Shown here: in pieces, positions 53,573 to 61,193 of the stretch
Position numbering within the stretch: the stretch's first letter is position 1
Layout: every line of letters starts with the position of its first letter
NCBI RefSeq assembly: GCF_000814845.2
Contig: NZ_CP010431.2
Span: 744,001-808,000 of the forward strand
DNA length: 64,000 bases
Reading direction: 5' to 3'
DNA from: Pandoraea sputorum
GTDB lineage: Bacteria > Pseudomonadota > Gammaproteobacteria > Burkholderiales > Burkholderiaceae
Translations under genes and position numbers: made by a program
The notes under the pieces: model-generated
What the model was told of the DNA's origin: nothing
Database searches by the model: none
The model's input: only the letters and a program-made list of their open reading frames with translations

Positions 53573-53635
53573 GCGCTCATCGCGCGCAAAGGTTGTGTCG
53601 CAGACGGTGCCGGATGGGACTGGGGCGGGGGGGCG

Positions 53636-54904
53636 CTAGCGGAATCGTCCGATGGAGAACGGTGAGAGGTCGATGGACGGCCGCTCGCCGCTCACCAGCC
53701 CGGCGATCGTGCGTCCGGTGGAGGCCGCCGCTGTGAGCCCCACGTGGCCGTGTCCGAAGGCGTAAAAGGCATTCGGCACTTTCGACGCAGCCCCCAGCAC
53801 CGGCAACGAATCCGGCGTGCTAGGGCGAAAACCCTGCCAGCGAGCGCCGTCGACCGATTGCGTCGACTTTACCCCCTGCACCGCGCCAGGGAACATCTTG
53901 TGAAGCTGACCCAGCAGCAGATCGGCCCGTCGCCAATTTGGCGGCGCTTGCAGCCCTGCCAGCTCGACCGTGCCCGCTCCGCGAAGGCGGCCGTTCATCG
54001 GCGTTGCAAACAACTTCCCCTCCGCCCACATCACGGGACGCGATGGCATCTCGTGCGGCGTTGGAATCTCCACGTGATAGCCGCGCTCGGTGTCGAAGAC
54101 GATGCTGTCGCCCAACTGCCGCACGAAGGGCGCTGACCACGCCCCGGCTGCGACGACAACGGCGCTAGCGGCTTCGCGCCCTTTGTCCGTATGCACTGCT
54201 ACGGCGTGTGCGCCGTTGGTTTCGACGGCGGTCGCAGCCGCATCGACGAGGCGTGCGCCTCGCGCCACGACCTGAGCGGTCAGACGCGCCAGCAACGCGC
54301 CCGGGTCAGAGGTGTGCCCCGTCTCGCTGATATAACGCGCGCCGATGAAATCGTTCGAGAGCGTGGGTTCGAACTCGCGAAGCGCACCGGCGTCCAGCGT
54401 TTCGATCTGCACACCGTTCTCACGCCGCAAGGCCATGCCACCTTCATCGCCTTCCATGCCCTTCTGACTGGAATAGGCAATGAGATACCCGCGACGGGTC
54501 ACGAGGTCGTTGGCGTTGGCATCGTCAAGCAACGGTTGATACGCGTCGAGTGCCGGGCCGAGCAGAGCGCGCAACGCGCGTGCCTGTTGTGCCACCCGTG
54601 CGGGCTGACTTGCCGCAATAAAGCGCATCAACCACGGCACCATACGGGGCAGATAGCCCCAGCGAAGCACCAGCGGGCCATCCGGTTGCATCAGCCATCC
54701 CGGCACTTGCCAGAGCACACCCGGCATCGCGATAGGCACAACGGACGAACCGTTGATGCAACCGGCATTGCCCAGCGAGGCCGCCTGCCGCGCCGACTGC
54801 CGGTCGACGAGCGTCACGGCATGCCCTGCGCGCTGAAGATAAGCGGCGGTACACACGCCAACCAAACCGCCCCCGATAACGACGACGGGACGTGAATCGC
54901 TCAT
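53636..54904 (-). CDS. D-amino acid dehydrogenase-like FAD oxidoreductase
   Basis: This 422-residue flavoprotein of the DadA/glycine oxidase family has VVVIGGGLVGVCTAAYLQRAGHAVTLVDRQ (FAD) at the N-terminus, SLGNAGCINGSSVVPIAMPGVL as in DadA, and the C-terminal FRPSTPDSLPVLGAASKVPNAFYAFGHGHVGLTAAASTGRTIAGLVSG. It would oxidatively deaminate a D-amino acid or related amine and pass electrons to the respiratory chain. It appears to be a single-gene unit; the AKR gene upstream on the same strand is 121 bp away. Confidence 0.88.
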   Translation of the reverse strand: MSDSRPVVVIGGGLVGVCTAAYLQRAGHAVTLVDRQSARQAASLGNAGCINGSSVVPIAMPGVLWQVPGWLMQPDGPLVLRWGYLPRMVPWLMRFIAASQPARVAQQARALRALLGPALDAYQPLLDDANANDLVTRRGYLIAYSSQKGMEGDEGGMALRRENGVQIETLDAGALREFEPTLSNDFIGARYISETGHTSDPGALLARLTAQVVARGARLVDAAATAVETNGAHAVAVHTDKGREAASAVVVAAGAWSAPFVRQLGDSIVFDTERGYHVEIPTPHEMPSRPVMWAEGKLFATPMNGRLRGAGTVELAGLQAPPNWRRADLLLGQLHKMFPGAVQGVKSTQSVDGARWQGFRPSTPDSLPVLGAASKVPNAFYAFGHGHVGLTAAASTGRTIAGLVSGERPSIDLSPFSIGRFR

Positions 54905-55025
54905 GAAGCCGTCCTGCGAAAATTCGAAAACGCCTAGTGTACTGCGTCGGACCTGCGTGACCGAGCGCCCTCAAAATTCCCGTGCATTCTCCGATCGATT
55001 CCCCGATTCGGGCTCAGCGCCGGCA

Positions 55026-55859
55026 TCAGATCATTTCCAGCGGACGTTTGCGTGACGGCGCTTCGAAGTGGTGATCGAGCAAATTCAGTTCTTCGTCGCT
55101 TAACTCGATGTCGAGCGCGGCACGGTTCGCACGCACGTGGGCCTCGGACCCGGCTTTCGGGATGGCGATGACGCCGGGACGGCTCAGCACCCAGGCCAGC
55201 GCAATCTGAAGCGGCTCGACGTGGCGCTTGCGAGCAATCTCGCTAAGGACGCCATTCGTCGGCAAGCGCCCTTGTTCGATGGGCGAGTAGGCCATCATCG
55301 GCAGTCGGTTCGTCGCAAGCCAGGGCATCAGATCGTACTCCGGGCCGCGTCGCGAAAGATTGAACAGCACCTGATCCGTCGCACATGCGGTGCCGCCCGG
55401 CGCGTCGAACAACTCGTCCATGTCGTCCACATCGAAGTTGCTCACGCCCCATTGACGGATCTTGCCCGCGTCGATCAGCGTTTCGAAACCGGCAATCGTG
55501 TCTTCGAGCGGAACATCGCCGCGCCAATGCAAGAGGTACAGGTCGATGCGGTCGGTGCGCAGACGCTTGAGGCTTCGCTCACACGCCGCGACCACGCCAC
55601 GTTGCGAGGCGTTATGCGGATACACCTTGCTTACGAGAAAGACCTCGTCACGCAAGCCGTCGAGCGCTTCGCCAACGAGGCTTTCCGTCGCGCCTTCGCC
55701 ATACATCTCGGCGGTATCGACCAGTGTCATGCCAAGCGAGACGCCCAGACGCAACGCCGCAATCTCGTCGCGACGGCGCTCGGGCTTCTCGCCCATCATC
55801 CACGTGCCCTGCCCGAGCACCGGCACGGTGTCGCCTTGGGGGAAAGTGATGTTTCGCAT
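55026..55859 (-). CDS. Aldo/keto reductase
   Basis: This 277-residue NADPH-dependent reductase with a TIM barrel has Asp and Tyr in LVDTAEMYGEG, Lys in EVFLVSKVYPHNASQ and His in LYLLHWRGDVP (the catalytic tetrad), plus the C-terminal cofactor site VIAIPKAGSEAHVRAN. ATG 55859 has CCAGGAGGACAG upstream; the frame is open to 55901. It reduces aldehydes or ketones; the natural substrate is unknown. It stands alone in front of a 584 bp spacer. Confidence 0.92.
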   Translation of the reverse strand: MRNITFPQGDTVPVLGQGTWMMGEKPERRRDEIAALRLGVSLGMTLVDTAEMYGEGATESLVGEALDGLRDEVFLVSKVYPHNASQRGVVAACERSLKRLRTDRIDLYLLHWRGDVPLEDTIAGFETLIDAGKIRQWGVSNFDVDDMDELFDAPGGTACATDQVLFNLSRRGPEYDLMPWLATNRLPMMAYSPIEQGRLPTNGVLSEIARKRHVEPLQIALAWVLSRPGVIAIPKAGSEAHVRANRAALDIELSDEELNLLDHHFEAPSRKRPLEMI

Positions 55860-56443
55860 GATCTGTCCTCCTGGATTTTGATGAACATTATCTGCCTGCA
55901 AGTCGAGCCGTGACCAGTGCTATGAGGGCTTCACGCAACACTTCAAGGTGTCGTCCTATCTTCTGGATCGGATTCGTCCTAGCCACGATGCAGATATTGC
56001 CGCTTCTGCATTCGTGCACCCATTCTCTCGGATAGTTCACAAACCTTTCATCGCGGCGTCGCGATAGGCTGATCTCACCGATGCACATCGCGAATGTTGC
56101 TCCGCAGCGAGACGGCTCGGTGATGGCGCCTGCGATGTGTGTCGGGCCACGGTGGACGATGCGGACGAAAGAAACGAAAGGAGAGAAAAAGAAAGCCCCG
56201 CGAACGGGGCTTTAAAGGCCGACCGGGCGTGCGCCGGCCAAGGAGGCTCATCGATGTGGCGCCGCAGCGAGTCTGTGCGCCGGGGAGATATTGTCGGCAC
56301 AGTCGACGAATCGATGGGAAGGACGAATCCGAATGTCGAGGAGAATTTTTGCGTAACAAAATGTGACGATTTGCAGCCTGTTCGCGTCGGGAGACGGGCG
56401 CGATAATAGGGCTCGCCTAAAACAGCAGAGGAGTCCCCCCGAG
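55860..56443. other. Long intergenic region with one strong hairpin
   Basis: This 584 bp spacer lies between the divergent AKR and cytochrome b561 genes. The short frames in it have no ribosome site or family features. It contains a perfect stem-loop at 56192-56213 flanked by an A-rich run. GATAAT at 56402-56407 could be the -10 of the cytochrome promoter. The size leaves room for an unannotated small RNA, perhaps on the minus strand ending at that hairpin. Confidence 0.5.
56192..56213 (-). terminator. Intrinsic terminator-like hairpin in intergenic region
   Basis: AAAGCCCCG/CGGGGCTTT forms a 9 bp stem with a CGAA loop. On the minus strand it is followed by a T-rich run (CTTTTTCTC), giving a proper terminator. 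No minus-strand gene is seen to the right before the cytochrome b561 gene, so what it terminates is unclear. Confidence 0.55.
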
Positions 56444-57016
56444 ATGGCCAAAGCGATCAAGTTCCACTCACTCGGCTCACCGCTTTCTCCCGTTCAGCGC
56501 TACGCACCGCCAGCGATCTTTTTTCACTGGTTGGTGGCGCTGCTGATCGTGATTGCGTATGCCGCCGTGATCACGAAGGGATATTTGCCGAAAGGCAGTG
56601 CGCCGCGAGCGCTAAGCATGACGATCCACGAGTGGGCCGGAATCGCCGTGCTGGTCGTCGCCGTGCCGCGTTTGCTCTGGCGTCTGATCAAGGGATCTCC
56701 GGGGCCGCTGCCCGGTCAGGGATGGCTGGTACGCATGGGGTCGTCACTCGTGCATCTGTTGCTGTATCTGTTCATCTTCGCGCAGCCGGTGCTGGGCTAT
56801 CTGACACTGAACGCAGCAGGGCACGTGCTCACGATTCCGGGGCTGGATATTGCACTGCCGCAGTTCATCGGCAAAGACGACGAGACGCGCCGCTCTATCA
56901 AGGAGATTCACGAAACGCTGGGAAGCGCCTTCTACTGGGTGATCGGCTTGCATGCGTTGGCTGCGTTGTGGCATCACTATTTCCGTCGTGACGACACGCT
57001 GCGTCGCATGATGTGA
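56444..57016 (+). CDS. Cytochrome b561
   Basis: This 190-residue inner-membrane dihaem cytochrome has four helices with haem-ligand His residues visible: IFFHWLVALLIVIAYAAVI (helix 1), MTIHEWAGIAVLVVAVPRLLWRL (helix 2), and in the last helices IKEIHETLGSAFYWVIGLHALAALWHHYFRRD. Such proteins exchange electrons between quinones and periplasmic acceptors or superoxide. ATG 56444 has GAGGAGTCC upstream; the frame is open to 56363. It converges on the TonB receptor gene. Confidence 0.9.
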   Translation: MAKAIKFHSLGSPLSPVQRYAPPAIFFHWLVALLIVIAYAAVITKGYLPKGSAPRALSMTIHEWAGIAVLVVAVPRLLWRLIKGSPGPLPGQGWLVRMGSSLVHLLLYLFIFAQPVLGYLTLNAAGHVLTIPGLDIALPQFIGKDDETRRSIKEIHETLGSAFYWVIGLHALAALWHHYFRRDDTLRRMM

Positions 57017-57054
57017 GGGTTCGACCCGAGCGTATGAGTGCGATGCGAGAGGAT

Positions 57055-57083
57055 CGCGCGCCCGAAGTCCTTCCGAGCGCGCG
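57055..57083. terminator. GC hairpin between convergent genes
   Basis: CGCGCGC (57055-57061) pairs with GCGCGCG (57077-57083), extended to 10 bp on the minus strand by a G-U pair. It lies in the 87 bp between the cytochrome b561 and TonB receptor stops. There is no clear U-tract on either strand. Confidence 0.35.
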
Positions 57084-57103
57084 TAGGGTTTGATCAAGGG
57101 TGA

Positions 57104-59296
57104 TCAGAACGCGAGGCGAACACCCGCGAACACGCTGCGGCCGTCGCCCGGGTAGAACACGGCGGTGTTGGCCGTGCGGGCGTTGGTGACGGTGCTGAAA
57201 TCCGACACATAACGCTTGTCGGTCAGATTGCGCGCATCGACGTAGAACGTCACGCCTCGCTGGATCAGATACGAGGCTTGCAAGCCGATCAGTGTGTAGC
57301 TGGGCACGCGCATCGTGTTGGCGTAGTCGACCCACGCGCCAGTGGGCACCCAGTCGAGGGACGCCGCGATCTGGAATCGGTTCGACAGCGCATAACCGAG
57401 CGTTGTACGCAGCACATTGGTCGGCACGCCTGCAATGCGGTTGTTGCCGTATTGCGGATCGTCACGGAAGCGGAAGTCGCTGTAGTTCCAGATTTGCGTC
57501 AACGTCGCGCGGTCGCCGGTGGCCGCCACGTTCTTGAACAGGTCGACGGACGCGCCGACTTCGAGACCCTGAAGCACAGTCTTGTTCGCATTGAAGGTCG
57601 ACGCTGGAATGTCGGGAGACGTCGTGTACTGGAGCAGTTGGTCGCGCACCATCGAACGATAGGCGGTGACGTCCCACGCTACGCGATCGAGCTTGCCGCG
57701 TGTGCCGACTTCGATCGTCCACGCATGTTGCGATGCCAGCGGCACGAATCGCGATGTCGCCCCGAACGTCTGCGACAGATCGGTGAAATCGGGCACGTCT
57801 GCGCTGCGGGTGATGTCGATAAACGCCTGAATGTCCTTGCGCGGCTCCCAGAGCAGTCCGATCTTGGGATTCACGCCAGAGTAGGCGGCGCTGGTGGAAC
57901 GATAGTTGACGTCGCCCGGCACACCGCCGTAATCGATGTACTGACGAACGTCGCGGTACGCCTTGGCGCCGATCATGAGGCCGAGCGTCGGCAGGAAGAA
58001 CAGACGGTTCTCGAAATACGCCTCGTAGTTGTAAGCGCTCTGACGGGAGTCGAGCGTCTGCGCACCGCGATTACCGTTCACGTTGATGTATTGATCGGCC
58101 TTCGTATTGCCGCCGAAGAAGCGCGCGCCCACGATAAGGTCGTTACGCATGCCCGCGAGTGTCAGGTTCGCCGTGTAGCGGGGGGCTACACCGTAGGTCC
58201 AGCCATCCTGATCGATGACCTGGAAGATCGGGTGATACAGGCTCTTGTGAATGACCCACGACGCGATGTCGAGCTGGCCGACGTCGAAACGAATCGTGGT
58301 CAGGTTGCCCAGACGTTCGGTGCGGGTGTTGCGTGCCTGATCGCCGGAGACCGCGGAGGCCGCCGCCTTGGTGGGATTGTTGAGCGCGTCGAACAGCGAC
58401 AATGTGCCCGGCAGCTTCTGATCGACGATGTAGGCGCCGAAGAAGAAACGCGTTTCCACGCGCGGCGAGAATTTGTAGCCGATGTTTGCGTTGATCTGGG
58501 CGTAGTTGCCCTTCGCGTGATCGCGATAGCCGTCGGACCGGTTGAGCGTCACGGTCGCGAGTGCGTCGAGCGGCCCGAAGATGCGCGACATCTGTCCACT
58601 CGCGCGAACGGTGCCGAAGCTGCCGCCTTCGAGCCGGAATTGGTTGGGGGCCTCTGCCGTGTAGGCCGTGGGCGTGACGAAGTTCAGCGCACCGCCCAGT
58701 GTGGTCGAACCGTAGGTGAGGCCGTTGCCACCCTTGTAGACCTCGGTTGAGCGCAGGCCCATCGGGTCGATCTGATAGTAGTCGCCGCTGCCGTCGGCCG
58801 AGTTGGTGGGAATCCCGTCCTGCAGGATTTCGAGGCCGCGTACGTGATAACCGCGAGCGATGCCGGAACCGCGAATCGACACGCGTAGCTCCTGCCCGTA
58901 CCGGTTCTGGACATAGACGCCGGGACTGTCTTTGAGCACGTCGCGCAGGTTGAACGCGTAGGTGTTCTGGTAGCTGTCGGCGTCGACGAAGCCGACGGAG
59001 CCAGCCGTCTGGAAAAGGTTAGCTTTCTGCTCCTCCACGCTGGGAGACGTGAGCGACTCTGCAGGGGCGCTCACGTTGGTGACGGGCAACGTGGCGGTTG
59101 GTGCGGCCGTCGTGGCGACCGGGGATGTGTCTGCTGCGGCAACGAACAACGGAGCCACAGGATTCACTGCAGCGGCGCCTGCCGAGGCGACCGAAGCTGC
59201 GGGGTTCGAGGTGAGTGCGTGTGCTGCGCTGCCCAGCGAGGCGAAGGCGAGCGCGATGGCCGCTTGCAACGGCTTCTGCGTCATGAAACGTGACAT
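57104..59296 (-). CDS. TonB-dependent outer-membrane receptor
   Basis: This 730-residue receptor starts at ATG 59296 (MSRFMTQKPLQ); the signal peptide ends about AAHA and is followed by an Ala/Val/Pro-rich stretch, then the plug (NLRDVLKDSPGVYVQNRYGQELRVSIRGSGIARGYHVRGLEILQDGIPTN, GGALNFVTPTA). The 22-strand barrel ends with GRSVFAGVRLAF (terminal Phe). The plug style resembles FecA/ferric siderophore receptors. The frame is open to 59671, but that part is non-family. It follows a DUF2946 gene (200 bp gap). DUF2946 proteins are often beside receptors for metals such as copper; the ligand here is uncertain. Confidence 0.9.
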   Translation of the reverse strand: MSRFMTQKPLQAAIALAFASLGSAAHALTSNPAASVASAGAAAVNPVAPLFVAAADTSPVATTAAPTATLPVTNVSAPAESLTSPSVEEQKANLFQTAGSVGFVDADSYQNTYAFNLRDVLKDSPGVYVQNRYGQELRVSIRGSGIARGYHVRGLEILQDGIPTNSADGSGDYYQIDPMGLRSTEVYKGGNGLTYGSTTLGGALNFVTPTAYTAEAPNQFRLEGGSFGTVRASGQMSRIFGPLDALATVTLNRSDGYRDHAKGNYAQINANIGYKFSPRVETRFFFGAYIVDQKLPGTLSLFDALNNPTKAAASAVSGDQARNTRTERLGNLTTIRFDVGQLDIASWVIHKSLYHPIFQVIDQDGWTYGVAPRYTANLTLAGMRNDLIVGARFFGGNTKADQYINVNGNRGAQTLDSRQSAYNYEAYFENRLFFLPTLGLMIGAKAYRDVRQYIDYGGVPGDVNYRSTSAAYSGVNPKIGLLWEPRKDIQAFIDITRSADVPDFTDLSQTFGATSRFVPLASQHAWTIEVGTRGKLDRVAWDVTAYRSMVRDQLLQYTTSPDIPASTFNANKTVLQGLEVGASVDLFKNVAATGDRATLTQIWNYSDFRFRDDPQYGNNRIAGVPTNVLRTTLGYALSNRFQIAASLDWVPTGAWVDYANTMRVPSYTLIGLQASYLIQRGVTFYVDARNLTDKRYVSDFSTVTNARTANTAVFYPGDGRSVFAGVRLAF

Positions 59297-59496
59297 GAAT
59301 GTCTCTCTCGCGACCGGATGACGGCCGCCTGATGATCGTGAGTGTCGAACGCGTCCGTTGTCGGCCAGGCACGTACGGCGAGCCACGCGGTCGCGAGACG
59401 AGCGCGAACGTCGGGGCAGGCCGGGAGGCAGGCAGAGCAAAACGGGTTCGACAGTAGCCGCCGGCATTGACAGGCAATGGCCGGAAGTCGGGAGGA

Positions 59497-60006
59497 TCAG
59501 ACGGCGAGGAGCGGTGGCGCGCGCGCTAAGGCGTCGGAGAAACGGGCGCGCGGGAAATGCGGCAGCGGAGCCTGGGGGGCGGCAACGATACCAGCCGGCG
59601 CGGCAGGCGGGGGGAGATGGAAAGCGGTGGTGACGAGCGGCTGATGCGTCCACAAGGCGCAATATCCGCACTTCTCCCAGTGATCTGCGGAGTCGAGCGA
59701 GTGGCCGTCGTTGCCATGCTCGCTGTGCAGACCCGTGGGCTGGACGTGAGCGGGGGTAGGCGCAGGCGGCGCTTGCGCTTCGTCATGGCCGCTATGGCCG
59801 TCGTACACAGGTTCGCGTTGGGCGTCGACGCGCGGCGTGGTGTTCGTGCCCAGCGAGGCCTGCGTGCCCTGCACCGTGCAGTAGACCGCGAACGGATCCG
59901 TCTGCATCGCGGCGCGCCATTGCGCAATCGCGGGCATGAGCGCAGCCAGCAGGATCGCCAGCAAGGCGATCCCGATTGCGACGCGATGCTGACGAAGCTT
60001 GCGCAT
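59497..60006 (-). CDS. DUF2946 family protein, His/Cys-rich
   Basis: This 169-residue protein has one N-terminal membrane helix (VAIGIALLAILLAALMPAIAQW) and a periplasmic part with the DUF2946 signature (HWEKCGYCALWTHQP) following a His/Asp-rich stretch (YDGHSGHDE, GLHSEHGNDGHSLDSADH). The His residues and the CxxC pair suggest metal binding. A Pro-rich tail ends the chain. ATG 60006 (MRKLRQHR) is used; the frame is open to 60087. It precedes the TonB receptor gene on the same strand, and an inverted repeat lies 82 bp upstream of its start. Confidence 0.85.
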   Translation of the reverse strand: MRKLRQHRVAIGIALLAILLAALMPAIAQWRAAMQTDPFAVYCTVQGTQASLGTNTTPRVDAQREPVYDGHSGHDEAQAPPAPTPAHVQPTGLHSEHGNDGHSLDSADHWEKCGYCALWTHQPLVTTAFHLPPPAAPAGIVAAPQAPLPHFPRARFSDALARAPPLLAV

Positions 60007-60087
60007 GCTGGGCCGGATTAAACGGATAGACGAAAAATAAGGGAATCGCCGGGCTGTCTGACGGATCAGCCCGCGAGAGCGTCCCAC

Positions 60088-60115
60088 GATTACGTCATAA
60101 GGTCATCACGTAATC
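60088..60115. promoter_or_regulatory. Inverted repeat GATTACGT-N12-ACGTAATC
   Basis: Perfect 8 bp arms with a 12 bp spacer, 82 bp upstream of the DUF2946 start. It is a plausible operator for a dimeric regulator of the DUF2946-TonB receptor pair, possibly metal-dependent. It is not a Fur box by eye. Confidence 0.4.
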
Positions 60116-60278
60116 AGCTAACCGCGTGGGTTGCCACGAACGCAAAAACGCGGCAAAGACGCGGATCAGGCGGCTCTCGGGAAAGCAGGCATTGTAGGGG
60201 GTGTTGTCGAGGGGCGTAAATGCTTTGCGTTTTCATGTAGGGACGACGCGACAATTTGCCGCATCGTCCGATGGAACC

Positions 60279-60318
60279 AAAAAAAGGAGCGCCACGGCCC
60301 CCCGGCACGTGGCGCCCC
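60279..60318 (-). terminator. Intrinsic terminator of the OmpW gene
   Basis: On the minus strand, GCGCCACG and CGTGGCGC (60308-60315 with 60289-60296) form an 8 bp stem with an 11 nt loop, and seven T's follow after CTCC (the A run at 60279-60285). It begins 11 bp after the OmpW stop. Confidence 0.75.
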
Positions 60319-60328
60319 ACCCCGGATA

Positions 60329-61030
60329 TCAGAACTTCATGCCAACGCCGACGCCGACGATCAGCGGGTCGATGTGCAACGTGCCGAGGTCGGTGCCCGC
60401 GAGCGACGTATCGGTCTTCATCCAGATCTTCTTGATGTCGATGTTGAAGAAGAGGTTTTTCGTCATCTGGATGTCCACACCGGCTTGCAGCGCCGGTCCG
60501 ACACTGTGGTTCTTGATCGAGATGGGCGTACCGCCCGCATTCAGGTTGCTGTTCCAGAAGCGCGTGTAGTTGATGCCCGCGCCAACATAGGGACGCACTT
60601 TCCCTGCGTGATTGAAGTGGTATTGCAGCAGGAGTGTCGGCGGCAGCACGTTCACGCCGCCGAGATGCCCGAGGTTCGACGTGAGTTGATGGCGCGACAT
60701 GCCAAGAATGAGTTCGACGCCGACGTTGTCGAGAATCATGTAAGTGAAATCGAGTTCCGGCACGATGGCGTTGTTGACGGTGACGCCGAGCGTCGGCAGG
60801 ACGCTACCGCTCGCATGCGAGTCCGGCAGGATGCCGATGGCGCGCACGCGCGCGAGGATGTCGCCAGCATAGATGCCTTGCGAGCTGTCCTTGATGAAAC
60901 CGAAGGTCTTCGTGGTGGCCGGATTATCGGTGGCCGGTGCGGTGCTTTGTGCGAATGCGGATGCGCTGAAAAGGGCGGCACCGGTCGCCAGTGCGGCGGC
61001 GAGAGCCGTGGCGCCGAGGGAGTGCTTCAT
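60329..61030 (-). CDS. OmpW family outer-membrane protein
   Basis: This 233-residue eight-stranded barrel starts at ATG 61030 (MKHSLGATALAAALATGAALFSASAFAQ signal). Features of OmpW are AGDILARVRAIGILPDSHASG, NAIVPELDFTYMILDNVGVELILGMSRHQL, PPTLLLQYHFNHAGKVRPYVGAGINYTRFW, GPALQAGVDIQMTKNLFFNIDIKKIWMKT, and the end GVGVGMKF. It is thought to allow hydrophobic compounds to pass. The frame is open to 61192 but divergent from the PBP gene. A good terminator follows. Confidence 0.93.
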   Translation of the reverse strand: MKHSLGATALAAALATGAALFSASAFAQSTAPATDNPATTKTFGFIKDSSQGIYAGDILARVRAIGILPDSHASGSVLPTLGVTVNNAIVPELDFTYMILDNVGVELILGMSRHQLTSNLGHLGGVNVLPPTLLLQYHFNHAGKVRPYVGAGINYTRFWNSNLNAGGTPISIKNHSVGPALQAGVDIQMTKNLFFNIDIKKIWMKTDTSLAGTDLGTLHIDPLIVGVGVGMKF

Positions 61031-61193
61031 GATGTTGTCCAAAGTCGTGTGTGAGCACGACCGATGGTAGAAGCACGATGCGCTGCGGAACTTGATGCGC
61101 GTCAAGACAGAGACAGCGCGCACGTGTGATGCGACAAACTGTCGCGCGCCACGGTTTTGGTAGGATGCGGACTTTGCCACGCATTCCCCCATC

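Larger units (their letters stand above)
60007..60328. other. Intergenic region with operator-like repeat and terminator
   Basis: This 322 bp spacer lies between OmpW and the DUF2946 gene, both on the minus strand. It holds an inverted repeat at 60088-60115 and the OmpW terminator at 60279-60318. I see no gene or RNA otherwise. Confidence 0.5.

Noticed and set aside
56137..56406. Small frames (75-90 codons) in the spacer before cytochrome b561
   Set aside because: They overlap each other and the hairpin, lack ribosome sites and look like random GC-rich frames.
57278..58750. 490-codon plus-strand frame inside the TonB receptor gene
   Set aside because: Antisense shadow of the receptor; no start signal and no motif.
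59297..59671. N-terminal extension of the TonB receptor frame
   Set aside because: It precedes a proper signal peptide at ATG 59296, is Arg-rich, and overlaps the DUF2946 gene.
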